From: Shewanella waksmanii ATCC BAA-643 | GTDB lineage: Bacteria; Pseudomonadota; Gammaproteobacteria; Enterobacterales; Shewanellaceae | Length of the DNA: 64,000 bases | Direction of reading: 5' to 3' | NCBI RefSeq assembly: GCF_000518805.1 | Contig: NZ_JAEH01000006.1 | Location: forward strand, 107,341-171,340 | In this document: piece by piece, positions 1 to 9,900 of the stretch | Layout of the letters: the number at the start of each line of letters is the position of its first letter | Numbering within the stretch: position 1 is the stretch's first letter | Position numbers and translations under genes: made by a program | Notes under the pieces: model-generated | Told to the model about the DNA's origin: nothing | What the model saw: only the letters and a program-made list of their open reading frames with translations | Database searches by the model: none

Positions 1-93
1 GGGCGCTATCCCAAGCATCTGTGGCCGGACGATCCGGCTAATACCAATCCAACTAAATATACCAAAAAGAAAACTCTCAATCGTGCGCAGTAA
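1..93 (+). CDS. hrpB: ATP-dependent helicase HrpB, C-terminal end (partial)
   Basis: The window opens inside a reading frame that ends with TAA at 91-93. The 30 residues include the stretch RYPKHLWPDDPANT followed by a lysine-rich tail, which is how HrpB DEAH-box helicases end. In E. coli and relatives hrpB lies directly upstream of mrcB, and here mrcB begins 36 bases later on the same strand, which supports the call. Only the tail is visible, so helicase motifs cannot be checked. Identification rests on the C-terminal motif and gene order. Confidence 0.8.
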   Translation, partial: GRYPKHLWPDDPANTNPTKYTKKKTLNRAQ

Positions 94-129
94 TGGCTGT
101 GATGATTTATCTGTAGTAATGGAATAGTA

Positions 130-2463
130 ATGACAAGTAAACAAACAGCCAAGAAACGCCCAGCAAAGCCTAGAGCTAAGACGGCTAAAACTAAGCCCAA
201 AGCGAAGAGCAGAAGTCATTGGGCTAAGTTGTGGTCGTTGACCTGGAAGCTGTCACTGATTGGTCTCACGGCGGTGGTTTTTTATTGTATCTATTTAGAT
301 CAAATCATTGCGCGTAAGTTTGAAGGGCAAAAATGGCATTTGCCGGCACAAGTTTTCAGCCGCTCTATGGCCTTGTATCCCGGTGCAGCGGTGAGTCATC
401 AGCAGTTAATTGCTGAGCTTAAACTGTTGGGGTATCGCAAAGTCGCCAATCCTCGTCAGGTTGGGGAGTTCTCTGCCTCTAAAACCAAAGTCGATTTATG
501 GCGCCGCCCGTTTTTGCACCCTCAAGGTGAGCAAGATGCGCAGCGGGTGATGATAAGTTTTGATAGCCAAGGCGTCAGCAAAGTGAGCCGGCATACGGAC
601 CAACGCCAGCTTGCTGTATTCCACCTTGAGCCAGTGTTGCTTGATCGCATTGTGACTGGCAACGACGAAGACCGCTTATTTGTTAGCACAGACAAAATGC
701 CGCAAGCGATTGTCGATGCGTTGATTTTGGTCGAAGATCGCAGTTTCTATCAGCATCATGGGGTTAATCCATTTGCGATTGTGCGTGCCGCTATGGTCAA
801 TATTAGCGCTGGGCGCACAGTGCAAGGTGGCTCAACTTTGACGCAGCAGTTGGCGAAAAACTTTTTCTTATCGAGTGAGCGCTCGTTAGTGCGCAAGGTT
901 CGCGAAGCTTTGATGGCGGTGATCATTGATTTTCGTTATGACAAAGATGAAATCCTCGAGGCGTATTTAAACGAAGTTTACATGGGGCAAGACAAAGCTC
1001 GTGGCGTGCACGGTATGGGGTTGGCATCGCAGTTTTATTTTGGCCGCCCGATTGCCGAGCTCACCGTGCCCCAGCAAGCTTTTTTGATTGCAGTTATTAA
1101 AGGCCCATCCTATTACAACCCGTGGCGTTACCCTGAGCGCGCTCAACAGCGTCGCGATTTGGTGCTGCGACTCTTGATGGAAGATGGCAAGCTCACGGTC
1201 GCTGAATATAAAGCCGCGGTTGAGTCACCATTAGGTTTACGTAAAGCAAGCAAGCCGGTTCATCAAAAACTGCCGGCGTTTTTTGCCGTAGTGAAACATG
1301 AGCTCAATCGTCGTTTTGGCGACCAACTGCTGCAGCAATCTGGCATTAAGGTATACACCACACTCGATCCACTGGCCCAGGAAGCGGCTGAAAAAGCGGT
1401 GGTGACCACTATGAAACAGCTAGGTCAGCGAGACGAAGCCTTGCAAGTGGGCATGGTGGTAACAGATAAATACAGTGCAGGTATTGCCGCAATGGTCGGT
1501 GACAAGGTACCAGGGTATCAAGGTTTTAACCGCGCGGTTGAAATACGTCGTCCTATCGGCTCGTTGATGAAACCGTTTGTGTATGCGGCTGCCTTGTCGC
1601 AGGGCGACAAATACAGTTTAGCAACGCCGCTGGCAGATAAACCGATTACCTTAAAAAATGGCCAAGGCAACACTTGGTCGCCGCAAAATGTCGATCGACA
1701 ATTTCGCGGTGAAGTGCCGCTAATGACCGCGTTTATGAAGTCGATGAATGTGCCTACCGTCAATTTAGGCATGCAGGTGGGCACCGGCAGTGTCGCCAGT
1801 GTGCTAGATAAAGCTGGTTGGCGCGATACCATACCGCAGTATCCTTCTATGTTACTTGGTGCGGTAAATGGATCGCCATTAATGGTGGCGCAGGTTTATC
1901 AAACCGTTGCTGACAATGGTCGTTATCGGCAGTTGTCTTCGGTAACCGCAGTGCTTGATAGTCATGACAATCCACTCGCGGTAGAAAGAGTGCCGCAAAG
2001 CCAAGCGATTGAAGCAGCGCCTAATTTCTTAGTGCAACATGCGATGACACAAGTGGTTGAGCAGGGCACGGCTAAACGTCTAGGGCAGGCGTTTCCTCGG
2101 GTGACATTAGCGGGCAAAACCGGCACCAGTAATGATTCGCGAGATTCATGGTTTGCCGGGTTTGATGAGCGGAATGTCGCGGCGGTGTGGGTCGGGCTGG
2201 ATGATAATGGCAAAACAGGATTGTATGGCAGCAGCGGTGCTATGGCGGTTTATCAAACGTTTTTAAACAATCGTGCGCCAATTAGCCTAAGGCGCACGCC
2301 GGTTGACGGTATCGTTAATGGTTACTTTGATAAAACCACAGGCCAAGCTATGGAACCTGATTGTGGCAATGTTCAGCGCTTACCGGCACTCTCGGTAAGC
2401 TACCAGCCAGCAAAAAACTGCGGTGAGCCGCTGTCTTGGTGGCAAAAACTGACTGGTGGCTAA
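130..2463 (+). CDS. mrcB: Penicillin-binding protein 1B (bifunctional glycosyltransferase/transpeptidase)
   Basis: Class A PBP of 777 residues that polymerises and cross-links peptidoglycan at the inner membrane. A very basic cytoplasmic tail (residues 1-40, lysine/alanine rich) precedes one membrane anchor at about 41-63. A UB2H-like region follows, then the GT51 glycosyltransferase domain with the catalytic glutamate in EDRSFYQHHG (E202) and the QGGSTLTQQL motif. The transpeptidase domain has all three penicillin-binding motifs: SLMK with S478, SMN at 538 and KTGT at 663. Length and order match E. coli PBP1b. The position just after hrpB is the conserved location. The ATG at 130 is kept because it begins the basic tail. 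Very confident. Confidence 0.96.
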   Translation: MTSKQTAKKRPAKPRAKTAKTKPKAKSRSHWAKLWSLTWKLSLIGLTAVVFYCIYLDQIIARKFEGQKWHLPAQVFSRSMALYPGAAVSHQQLIAELKLLGYRKVANPRQVGEFSASKTKVDLWRRPFLHPQGEQDAQRVMISFDSQGVSKVSRHTDQRQLAVFHLEPVLLDRIVTGNDEDRLFVSTDKMPQAIVDALILVEDRSFYQHHGVNPFAIVRAAMVNISAGRTVQGGSTLTQQLAKNFFLSSERSLVRKVREALMAVIIDFRYDKDEILEAYLNEVYMGQDKARGVHGMGLASQFYFGRPIAELTVPQQAFLIAVIKGPSYYNPWRYPERAQQRRDLVLRLLMEDGKLTVAEYKAAVESPLGLRKASKPVHQKLPAFFAVVKHELNRRFGDQLLQQSGIKVYTTLDPLAQEAAEKAVVTTMKQLGQRDEALQVGMVVTDKYSAGIAAMVGDKVPGYQGFNRAVEIRRPIGSLMKPFVYAAALSQGDKYSLATPLADKPITLKNGQGNTWSPQNVDRQFRGEVPLMTAFMKSMNVPTVNLGMQVGTGSVASVLDKAGWRDTIPQYPSMLLGAVNGSPLMVAQVYQTVADNGRYRQLSSVTAVLDSHDNPLAVERVPQSQAIEAAPNFLVQHAMTQVVEQGTAKRLGQAFPRVTLAGKTGTSNDSRDSWFAGFDERNVAAVWVGLDDNGKTGLYGSSGAMAVYQTFLNNRAPISLRRTPVDGIVNGYFDKTTGQAMEPDCGNVQRLPALSVSYQPAKNCGEPLSWWQKLTGG

Positions 2464-2480
2464 TAGGCGTAGCGATGGCG

Positions 2481-3116
2481 TCAAGTATTGTTTGACGCCT
2501 CAAGCTGGCTAATTGCTTGTTCTAACCCTGCAATATCTGTGGCTGACAAGTAGGGAATCAGCTTGATGATTTCAGATTCCGGACGTTGGTATAGCTTAAG
2601 TGCGAGCAAACGCGTGATGGTATGTTCATCAAAGCGGTGCTTAATCACTTTAGCCGGGTTGCCCGCCACAATGCTGTAAGCAGGTACATCTTTGGTCACC
2701 ACAGCGTTAGCGGCCACAACTGCGCCTTCACCTATGCTGATGCCGGGCATTAACATCGCCCGCATCCCTATCCAACAATTGTCAGCTAACCTGGTATCGC
2801 CTTTGCTCTGGTAAGCTTCCGTAATAGTTTGCATAAATGGGTAAAGGCACAACCAGTCAGTACGGTGGGTGTGATTGCCGCCCATTAAAATCACGGCTTC
2901 TGCACCTATACAGACATAATTACCAATATAGAGTTGGTCGACAGGCCAAGGTGGTGGGTTATCTCGGGTCATCTCGTCGCCATGCAGGTAACGCACCACT
3001 GACTTTTCAAATCCACTATCCCAGTAATCACTGTAGTAGCTGTGAGTGCCACTGATATGAATATTGGGGTTGCTGACACTGAGGTGAAGTTTTTCGGTTT
3101 TGGTCCAATGTTTCAT
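2481..3116 (-). CDS. CatB-like hexapeptide-repeat O-acetyltransferase
   Basis: A left-handed beta-helix acyltransferase of the xenobiotic acetyltransferase family (CatB/Vat type). The diagnostic parts are IGNYVCIGAEAVILMGGNH, which carries the expected catalytic histidine, then HRTDWLCLYPF, and a late hexapeptide coil WIGMRAMLMPG...IGEGAVVAANAVVTKDVPAYSIVAGNPAKVIKHRF. Members acetylate drugs such as chloramphenicol or streptogramins, or sugars; the substrate cannot be told from sequence. The start is ambiguous. ATG at 3116 is used here, but an in-frame TTG at 3131 has a better Shine-Dalgarno match (AAGGG, 6 bases away) and would add five residues. The gene is convergent with mrcB, with only 17 bases between them. 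Chromosomal and without mobile DNA nearby, so not obviously an acquired resistance gene. Confidence 0.85.
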   Translation of the reverse strand: MKHWTKTEKLHLSVSNPNIHISGTHSYYSDYWDSGFEKSVVRYLHGDEMTRDNPPPWPVDQLYIGNYVCIGAEAVILMGGNHTHRTDWLCLYPFMQTITEAYQSKGDTRLADNCWIGMRAMLMPGISIGEGAVVAANAVVTKDVPAYSIVAGNPAKVIKHRFDEHTITRLLALKLYQRPESEIIKLIPYLSATDIAGLEQAISQLEASNNT

Positions 3117-3291
3117 GTGTACTCGCAGCAATCATTGCCCTTAATAGATAATAGGTTGCGAAGAGCGATTTAGGGGCAGTTTATGTGTTAAATGCGCAGT
3201 GTCGCCCGTTGTAGTGAGGTCGATATTAGTCGAGATGTGGTTAGCTTTTTGCGACATCGGTGGCATATAGGGTCTGTAATCGATAGATCAA

Positions 3292-3324
3292 ATAAAAAAG
3301 CGCCCGAAAGTTAACCTTTCGGGC
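3292..3324 (-). terminator. Rho-independent terminator of the TonB receptor gene
   Basis: A perfect 9-bp inverted repeat (GCCCGAAAG at 3302-3310 with CTTTCGGGC at 3316-3324, loop of 5). On the minus strand it is followed by a T-rich run (complement of 3291-3299). It lies 26 bases past the stop codon of the minus-strand receptor gene. Confidence 0.85.
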
Positions 3325-3350
3325 ACTTGAGTTTAACTCTGTGGTATCGA

Positions 3351-5540
3351 TTAGAACTGGTAGCTATAACCGACAGTTACAGTCATTGGCTTACCAGCGA
3401 AGTTTGAACCATGGATTTTAGTGGTTACATACTTCTCATCAAACAAGTTTTCCGCTGTTAGGTACACTTCTTGTTGCTCTGAAATGTAGTAGCGACCCGA
3501 TAGGTCAAATACTGTTTTTGCTTCAATGAGTTGCTCTTGAGCTATGCTGCCTTGACCTGCTTGGGTGCGGATATCATCGGTGTAGCGACCTGCTAGGGTC
3601 AATTCCCAGCTACCGCCCTTAATACCGGCAGAGGCAAACAACATGTTCTCTGGTAGGTAAGGCAGTTTGTAACCTTTCTTAACATCCCCCCAAGGGTCAA
3701 AATCAGACTCAAAACTATTGCCAAATTCTGCGTTGGTATAGGTATAAGCCACCTTCACAGGGAAACTAATGTCGCCAGCAGTGTTAAAGCTGTAACCTAA
3801 GCTGAGTTCTAGACCGGTAACATCGACTTCACCACCGTTGTATTGGTTGCCAATGTTATCGTCGTCACATCCTTTTGAGGCAGTACAATCACCATGCATA
3901 TTGCTGTAGTCGCTGTAGAAGAAAATCGCTTCTGATGTGAAGTCACCGTTATTGAAGCGTGCACCTGCTTCGTAGTTCCAGCTCTCTTCTTCTTGGCTAT
4001 CAGCGTTACCCGGTGCTGCAGGTGAGAAACCTTTTTGTACACCGGCAAGTACCAATAGCTCATCATTGATTTGATAAGTAGCTGATAGTGAAGGTAGTAC
4101 TGCGGAGAAGCTGTTGCTAATATCTTTACTTGGCTGACCATCGCGACCAGGATTAGTCTTACCCCAATCAACGCGGTTGGTTTCGACATCTTCATAACGC
4201 AAGCCAGCAGTAATGTTGAAGTCACCTAAAGAGATTTTATCTTGCACATATAAGGCTAAAGCTTTAGCGCTATCGATACGGTTTGAATCGGTACCTGGTA
4301 CACCAGCTTCAGTGAGGGTCATAACTTGGTTTGAACCTAAGTTATATTTATCAACCCACTGGAAACGATCCATCTCATCTTCATGATAACGTGCACCAAA
4401 TGCCAGCTCGTGACTATCTAGATACCAATTTAGTTCGGTTTGAATACCTTGAGACAGGTACGCACGGTTATTGGCTTTAACTTGAACTTCTAAATCACCG
4501 CTGCTTGGATCTTTATCAAAATCTGCCGCTATTTGCGTGCCGTCGCCGCTGATACTTTCGCCGCCAACTTTACTGGTTTTGTACCAGTTACGCTTAAAGT
4601 CATTGTAATAAGCGGTGGTGCCTAAAGTGACATTGTCGCTGAAATCGATGATGTGGTTAACCTGAAGCTGTTTGTGTTCAGTATCCATCACATCTTTTTG
4701 AGATGCACTGTAGCGGCTATAAGGGTTGGCTGCGTAATCTTCATCGGTTAGACCCATGTAGGTCTCATTTGAAGTTTCATCTGAATACTTAAGCTTAAAC
4801 TCAAGTACCTGGTTGAACTTGGCATCTTTTGCAGAACGTACGCTAAATTTAGCAAGTGCATCATTTTTCTTAAAGCCAGTGTCACCACCGACACCATTGA
4901 TACTGCGGAAACCGTCTGCTTGATAGCGATATAGGTCAACCACACCACCGACACGCTCACCTTGACCACCAGCCCAGCCATGAAGCTTAGCAAAGCCATC
5001 TTGACCTGCGGCTACATCAACTTTACCGGCTAGATCTTCTTCTGGAATTTGACGCGATAGTAAGTTGATCACACCACCGGTTGTACGTGGTCCATATTTA
5101 ACTGTGGAGCTACCTTTAAGCACTTCAACCGATTGCATACGACCCGAAGTCGGGAAGTAATATGCCGCTGGAGAGGCGTATGGCGCTGGTGCAGCTAACA
5201 CACCGTCTTCCATTACGGTAATTTTCTCTGAGCGGTTTTGTCCGGTGCCTCGCATACCCAAATTAGGGCGCAAACCATAGCCATCTTCTTCTTGAATATA
5301 GACACCCGGAACAGAAGCAAGAGTGCGCATAATGTCGGTATATTTAAACTGTTCTAACTCAGCTTCAGTAATTTGGTGACCACTACCAGGAACGGTGTTC
5401 AATGGATTTTTTTTACCAAAGATAGTTATCTGTTCCATGGTTGAGGTATCTGCAGACTCATCCGCGAATGCAGTTTGAGACATGGCGGTTAATAGAGCGA
5501 CTGAAAGTACGCTTAGAGGAAGAGCTTTAGGCTTAGACAT
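3351..5540 (-). CDS. TonB-dependent outer-membrane receptor, FecA-like
   Basis: 729 residues with a Sec signal peptide ending near SQTAFADE. A TonB-box-like segment (MEQITIFG) follows, then a plug domain with IMRTLASVPGVYIQEEDGYG, LRPNLGMRGTG and VEVLKGSSTVKYGPRTTGGVINLL. A long beta-barrel ends in the typical aromatic GYSYQF. The YGLRPN-GMRG signature is that of the FecA (ferric dicitrate-like) branch of iron-siderophore receptors. It would import an iron chelate across the outer membrane using TonB energy. It stands alone, with no fecIR-like regulators or ABC transporter beside it, so the ligand is unknown. A candidate Fur box lies 45 bases upstream, suggesting iron repression. It has its own terminator. 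Confidence 0.92.
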   Translation of the reverse strand: MSKPKALPLSVLSVALLTAMSQTAFADESADTSTMEQITIFGKKNPLNTVPGSGHQITEAELEQFKYTDIMRTLASVPGVYIQEEDGYGLRPNLGMRGTGQNRSEKITVMEDGVLAAPAPYASPAAYYFPTSGRMQSVEVLKGSSTVKYGPRTTGGVINLLSRQIPEEDLAGKVDVAAGQDGFAKLHGWAGGQGERVGGVVDLYRYQADGFRSINGVGGDTGFKKNDALAKFSVRSAKDAKFNQVLEFKLKYSDETSNETYMGLTDEDYAANPYSRYSASQKDVMDTEHKQLQVNHIIDFSDNVTLGTTAYYNDFKRNWYKTSKVGGESISGDGTQIAADFDKDPSSGDLEVQVKANNRAYLSQGIQTELNWYLDSHELAFGARYHEDEMDRFQWVDKYNLGSNQVMTLTEAGVPGTDSNRIDSAKALALYVQDKISLGDFNITAGLRYEDVETNRVDWGKTNPGRDGQPSKDISNSFSAVLPSLSATYQINDELLVLAGVQKGFSPAAPGNADSQEEESWNYEAGARFNNGDFTSEAIFFYSDYSNMHGDCTASKGCDDDNIGNQYNGGEVDVTGLELSLGYSFNTAGDISFPVKVAYTYTNAEFGNSFESDFDPWGDVKKGYKLPYLPENMLFASAGIKGGSWELTLAGRYTDDIRTQAGQGSIAQEQLIEAKTVFDLSGRYYISEQQEVYLTAENLFDEKYVTTKIHGSNFAGKPMTVTVGYSYQF

Positions 5541-5584
5541 GGTTTCTCCGAATGTTAGCCAATATAAAGGTTAATGTTGTCACT

Positions 5585-5603
5585 AATGAGATTGATTCGC
5601 ATT
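5585..5603. promoter_or_regulatory. Candidate Fur box upstream of the TonB receptor
   Basis: The 19 bases AATGAGATTGATTCGCATT form an imperfect palindrome with outer arms AATG/CATT and agree at 14 of 19 positions with the palindromic Fur consensus AATGATAATNATTATCATT. It sits 45-63 bases upstream of the receptor start codon, in promoter range. The match is by eye and binding is inferred. The rest of the 308-bp gap to 5848 shows no other gene; a short antisense ORF across it was rejected. Confidence 0.5.
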
Positions 5604-5848
5604 ATAAGTCTTAATTGTAAAGAAGGTAAATTAAAATTAACTTAATCGCTCATTTTCTTTACAAAAGTGGCAGTTTTGTTCGTTTGGTGTGATCTGTGTC
5701 GCAGGAGAAGTTGTATTTTGGTTGGTTTGCAACAGAGTCTATGGTGAGGCTCACGGTAAAAAATGGCTCTGTTAAGTCATCGGGTGAGTTGTTTTGCTGT
5801 TCTGCTATAGAATATGCGCCCAGAAGTGCTAACAACCGATGAGTAGAC

Positions 5849-6559
5849 ATGTTTTTAACGCCCTATTTTTCCAAGCAAGACCAAACCGTTCACGTAACAG
5901 CGCAGCAAGCCAGTGACTTTGCTAAAGCGATTGCCAGTGATTTTAATCCCATTCATAACGTCGGCGCGAAGCGCTTTTGTGTACCGGGAGACCTATTGTT
6001 TGCTTTGGTCCTAAATCAATATGGTTTGCATCAAAAAATGCATTTTACATTTGAAGGTATGGTGGGCGATGGAGTTGAATTACAGTTTGCCGATTCGGTT
6101 GCTAGTCAGTTTGCTATTAGCGATTCACGTGATAAAACCTACCTGCAGGTCGAAACCAGCGGCGATAAGGTGCACTGCGCGACCCAAATAGAGTCTTTTG
6201 TACGCAGTTACGTGGCCTTTTCAGGTTTGAATTTCATTCATGTGCTGGTACCCATGATGAAACAACATCAGATGATGATTAATCCTGCACGTCCATTGGT
6301 CATTTATGAAAGCATGTCGTTTGATTTGCATACCCTCGATTTTGACCAAGTGTCTTTAAAGCTGGTTGATCAACAACTTGAGATTACGGGTAAGCGTGGT
6401 GATGTTACATTGAGCTTTGAGCTGCTTGCCAACGACCGTGTAGTGGGAACTGGGGTTAAAACATTAGTGATGAGTGGCTTGCGTCCTTATGAGGCTGAAA
6501 AGGCCGCTGGCATGGTCGCAGACTATGAAAGCTATCGTCATGCCTTTGAAGCGGCGTAA
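5849..6559 (+). CDS. DUF3581 family protein
   Basis: A 236-residue soluble protein recognised as the gammaproteobacterial DUF3581 family. The N-terminal half contains ASDFNPIHNVGAKRFCVPGDLLFALVL, which resembles the hydratase motif of MaoC-like hot-dog proteins (D-x-N-x-x-H near the start, then a PGDL segment). A CoA-thioester-type fold is therefore possible but is inference; no function is established. ATG at 5849 is the natural start. It is monocistronic, with a strong terminator 20 bases after the stop codon, and divergent from the TonB receptor. Confidence 0.8.
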   Translation: MFLTPYFSKQDQTVHVTAQQASDFAKAIASDFNPIHNVGAKRFCVPGDLLFALVLNQYGLHQKMHFTFEGMVGDGVELQFADSVASQFAISDSRDKTYLQVETSGDKVHCATQIESFVRSYVAFSGLNFIHVLVPMMKQHQMMINPARPLVIYESMSFDLHTLDFDQVSLKLVDQQLEITGKRGDVTLSFELLANDRVVGTGVKTLVMSGLRPYEAEKAAGMVADYESYRHAFEAA

Positions 6560-6578
6560 CTGAATCTCTATATAAATA

Positions 6579-6601
6579 AGCGCGCCTAGCGCGCTTTTTT
6601 A
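6579..6601 (+). terminator. Rho-independent terminator after the DUF3581 gene
   Basis: A 7-bp GC-rich stem (AGCGCGC / GCGCGCT around CTA, 6579-6595) is followed immediately by a T run (6595-6600). Confidence 0.85.
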
Positions 6602-6981
6602 TCGACACTAAGTTAAATTTTGCCGCCGTCGCGTCAACAGACTTATGGCGCTGCGTCCCTGTACTGTTCTGCCCGCTAAGGTGTGATTCGACTTCGTCGT
6701 GCCAATCCTGTTTTTGTTTTGCCCAAGCGGCTAAAATCTTCATCGACAACTTAAGTTATCTGCTCCTTCCTTGAACACTGATTTTCGTCAAATTAGCGTA
6801 TGATACTCGGCTATTAATCCTTAGATAACACTCAGCGGTGCATATCATTGCCAAGTGTGCTGTTTTTGTTTTATTTTAGGGATAGTTTTGCCCCATTAAG
6901 TCGCTTATAGTCCTTAGATTACGGCTTAATACCGCTGGTTTTATGTCGCCTACTTGCGGCACTGTTTGGATAAGGATAAAA
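6602..6981. other. Intergenic region upstream of the condensin-like operon
   Basis: 380 bases with no supported gene. The AT-rich stretch 6770-6930 probably contains the promoter of the three-gene operon that follows, but no convincing -35/-10 pair with proper spacing was found. AAGGA at 6972-6976 is the ribosome-binding site of the next gene. Confidence 0.5.
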
Positions 6982-9900
6982 ATGCCAAGCTTGAATCGAA
7001 TCGTGTTGATTAACACCCACCTTCCTGGCGTCGTTGAATTACTATTAGATGGCCATACCAACATTTGTGGTACCAATGCTTCGGGTAAAACCACCTTACA
7101 GCGTTTGGTCCCGGTGTTTTATGGTGAATACCCCAGTCGTGTTGTGCCCTCAACGCGAGATAGTTTCGAGCGCTGGTATTTGCCCCACGATTCAAGTTTT
7201 ATCATCTATGAGTATAAGCGTGACGACGGCCAGCTTAACCAGGCGGTATTGGCTTCAGCCGGTGAAGGTAAAGGGGTGAACTACCGCTTTATCGCCAAAG
7301 CGTTTGAGCTTGATGACTATATTAAAACCCAGCAAGGCGAAACCGTTATATGCCACACGATGGCAGAGCTAGGTAGAAAAATGAAAAGCGCTGGTGTCAG
7401 CGTGACCAATTTGCTTAATACCCGAGAGTTTCGTGCCATTATTCAAAATGACCGCACTTTGCTTAGTACCGGGAGTAATCGCACTGAACTGCGGAATTAT
7501 GCGCGTCAATTTAGCTTGTGCGAAAGTCAGCATTCATTGCGCCATATTGAAAAGCTCGCCAAAGCGGTGCATTCAAAAGAAGGCAAGATGGAAACCATCA
7601 AGTCGATGATCGCTGCCATTTTAGAAGAGGATGGGGTTAATCCGCCTGCTTCACGTTTAAATCCGCAACGAGTAGAAGCGTGGATCCGCGAAAGCCAGCT
7701 CATACAAGGTTTTGAACAAATTCGCCCAGAGTTTGAAAAGCTTGAGCAGGAGTTTAACCAACTACTGAGTGTTGAGCAGCGGCTAGGCGGATTAAAGCGC
7801 GGCTATGTGCGCGACGAAACGCAAGAAGTGGTGCGCCAGGAAGAACACCAGCAACAATCAAAGTCGTTGGGTCAGCAGTTACGTCAGTTGGATGAAGAGT
7901 GGAAAGAGCAGCGTGATGAGCTCAACCTCGATCTTTCAGCGGCGAAAGGCGATGTGGCCAAAATTGAATTTGAACTCGACGCCATTGAAGATCAACATGG
8001 TGCCTTTCTCGATGCTGACATTGAGCAGGCCAAGCTAGATTTGGACCAGCTGCCTAATTGGCGCGGCAGTTTAGAAAACCTCAGTGAGCGGCATAAACTG
8101 CAAACTGAGAAGCACCAAGATATTGAAGCGGCGTATAACGCCCGTCGTAGTAAAATTGGTGAGAGTCTCAACCGTGAGCTAGAACAGCTTGATAAAGAGC
8201 AAGATAAGCATCGTGAAGCGCGCGACAAGCAAAGAGATGTGGCTCGCGCAGAGCTTGAAGCGTTAGAAACGCAGTGGCGTGACAAACGTCAACAGGGTGA
8301 AAAACAGTTTAGTGAGCAAGCGTATGGGTTAAAGCTGAAAGTGGCCGAGCTGAACATGCAAGTGGCCAATGTGACCTATACCGAAGAGGAAAAACTGAAT
8401 CTTGCGGTGTTTGATGAGCGCATTAGCTTGGCCGATGAACATCAAGAAGCCTGTAATAATGATGTCGATCGCATCAGCAGTGATGAGCGCAAGCTAAAAG
8501 CTAAGCGCGATCAGGCTAATGAAGCGTTGCGCCTTGCCGGTGTGCGGGTGATTGAGCGTCAGTCAGCACTGGATGAAATTAACCACATGCTGTTTCCGCA
8601 GTCGCATACGCTGCTGGAATATTTGCGCAAAGAAGTGCCTGAATGGGAAGGTTCCATCGGTAAAGTGATTAGTCCAGAGTTACTGCACCGTAGCGACCTG
8701 CATCCCAGTGTTTCGTCAGATGCAGCCAGTACCCTGTTTGGGCTAAACATTGACCTTAAGTCTATCGACATTCCTGAATATGCCCATTCAGAGCAAGCGC
8801 TGCGTCAGCGCTTAGCGCAAGCCGATGAGGCTTTAGTGAGTGCCAAAAACCTCAAAGCAGAAGCAGAAGATAACTTAGTAAATATCAACGGTGAATTGGA
8901 TAAGGTTAACCGTAGCCTTACGGTTGCGCGTACTGCGCACAAAAATAGCCGCGATGACTTACGTCGCTTGTTTGATGAGAAGCGCAGTGAGCAACAGCGT
9001 ATCAATGAAGCGTTAAGTGCCCGCAAAGCCGCAGCTAAACAGGGGCTCATTCGACTCGAGAGTGACACTAAGCAGCTTGAGCATCAGCATCAACACTGGC
9101 TCGATGAGCAACAAGAGCAGGCGCTTGAAGCGCGTATGGAAAAGAAAGCTTATTGGCAAGAGGTCATCGGTGCGCTCGAAGCGCAACTTGCCCAAGTTAA
9201 GCAAAATATTAGCCAGCGCCGGACCGACGCCAAAGCTGAGCAGAAAGCCTGCGAGCAATGGTATAAAAATGAGCTTAAATCACGTGGCGTCGACGAAGAA
9301 AAGATTGTTAAGCTCAAACAAGATATCAAGCAGCTAGAGCAAAACATTGCCAAAGCGGAGCAGCGTCGTAGTGAAGTGCTACGTTTTGATGACTGGTACC
9401 AGCATACTTGGTTAGTGCGTAAGCCTAAGCTGCAATCAGAACTGTCAACGGTGAAAATTGCCACCTCTGAGCTTGAGCAGCAACTGGCGCAGCGCGCCGC
9501 TGAAATTAAGCAGCGTCGTACTGAGTTAGATACGGCTCGCAAAGCATCAGATGCGGTCCAAGTTGAAGCGTCTGAAAACCTCACTAAACTGCGCAGTGTC
9601 ATGCGCAAATTAGCTGAACTCAAGTTACCGGCTAACAACGATCAACCGCAAGGTGGGCTGACCGAGCGCCTCAGACAGGGCGAAGAGTTATTGCTAAGTC
9701 GTGACCAATTACTGACCGCGGTCAAGCAATACGTTGAGCATTTTGATTCGGTGATTGCCAGCAAGTCGGGCTCAAGTTTGTCTGAAACTTGGGAGCGTGC
9801 CCGTGAAGAGTCGAGCTCGGTGAATGACAAGGGTATTCGCTTGCTTGATTACCGTAAACTGGTGCCGCAACTTGAACAGCTGTTAAATGTCATGGTGCCA

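Noticed and set aside
5659..5850. A 63-codon minus-strand frame in the gap before the DUF3581 gene
   Set aside because: It overlaps the start codon and promoter region of that gene, has no ribosome-binding site and no recognisable product.
9150..9638. A 162-codon frame on the minus strand inside the SMC-like gene, and similar long antisense frames at 7992, 8805 and 9013
   Set aside because: They lie opposite a clear coiled-coil coding region, are serine/leucine-rich as expected from the complement of Glu/Gln/Lys codons, and match no family.
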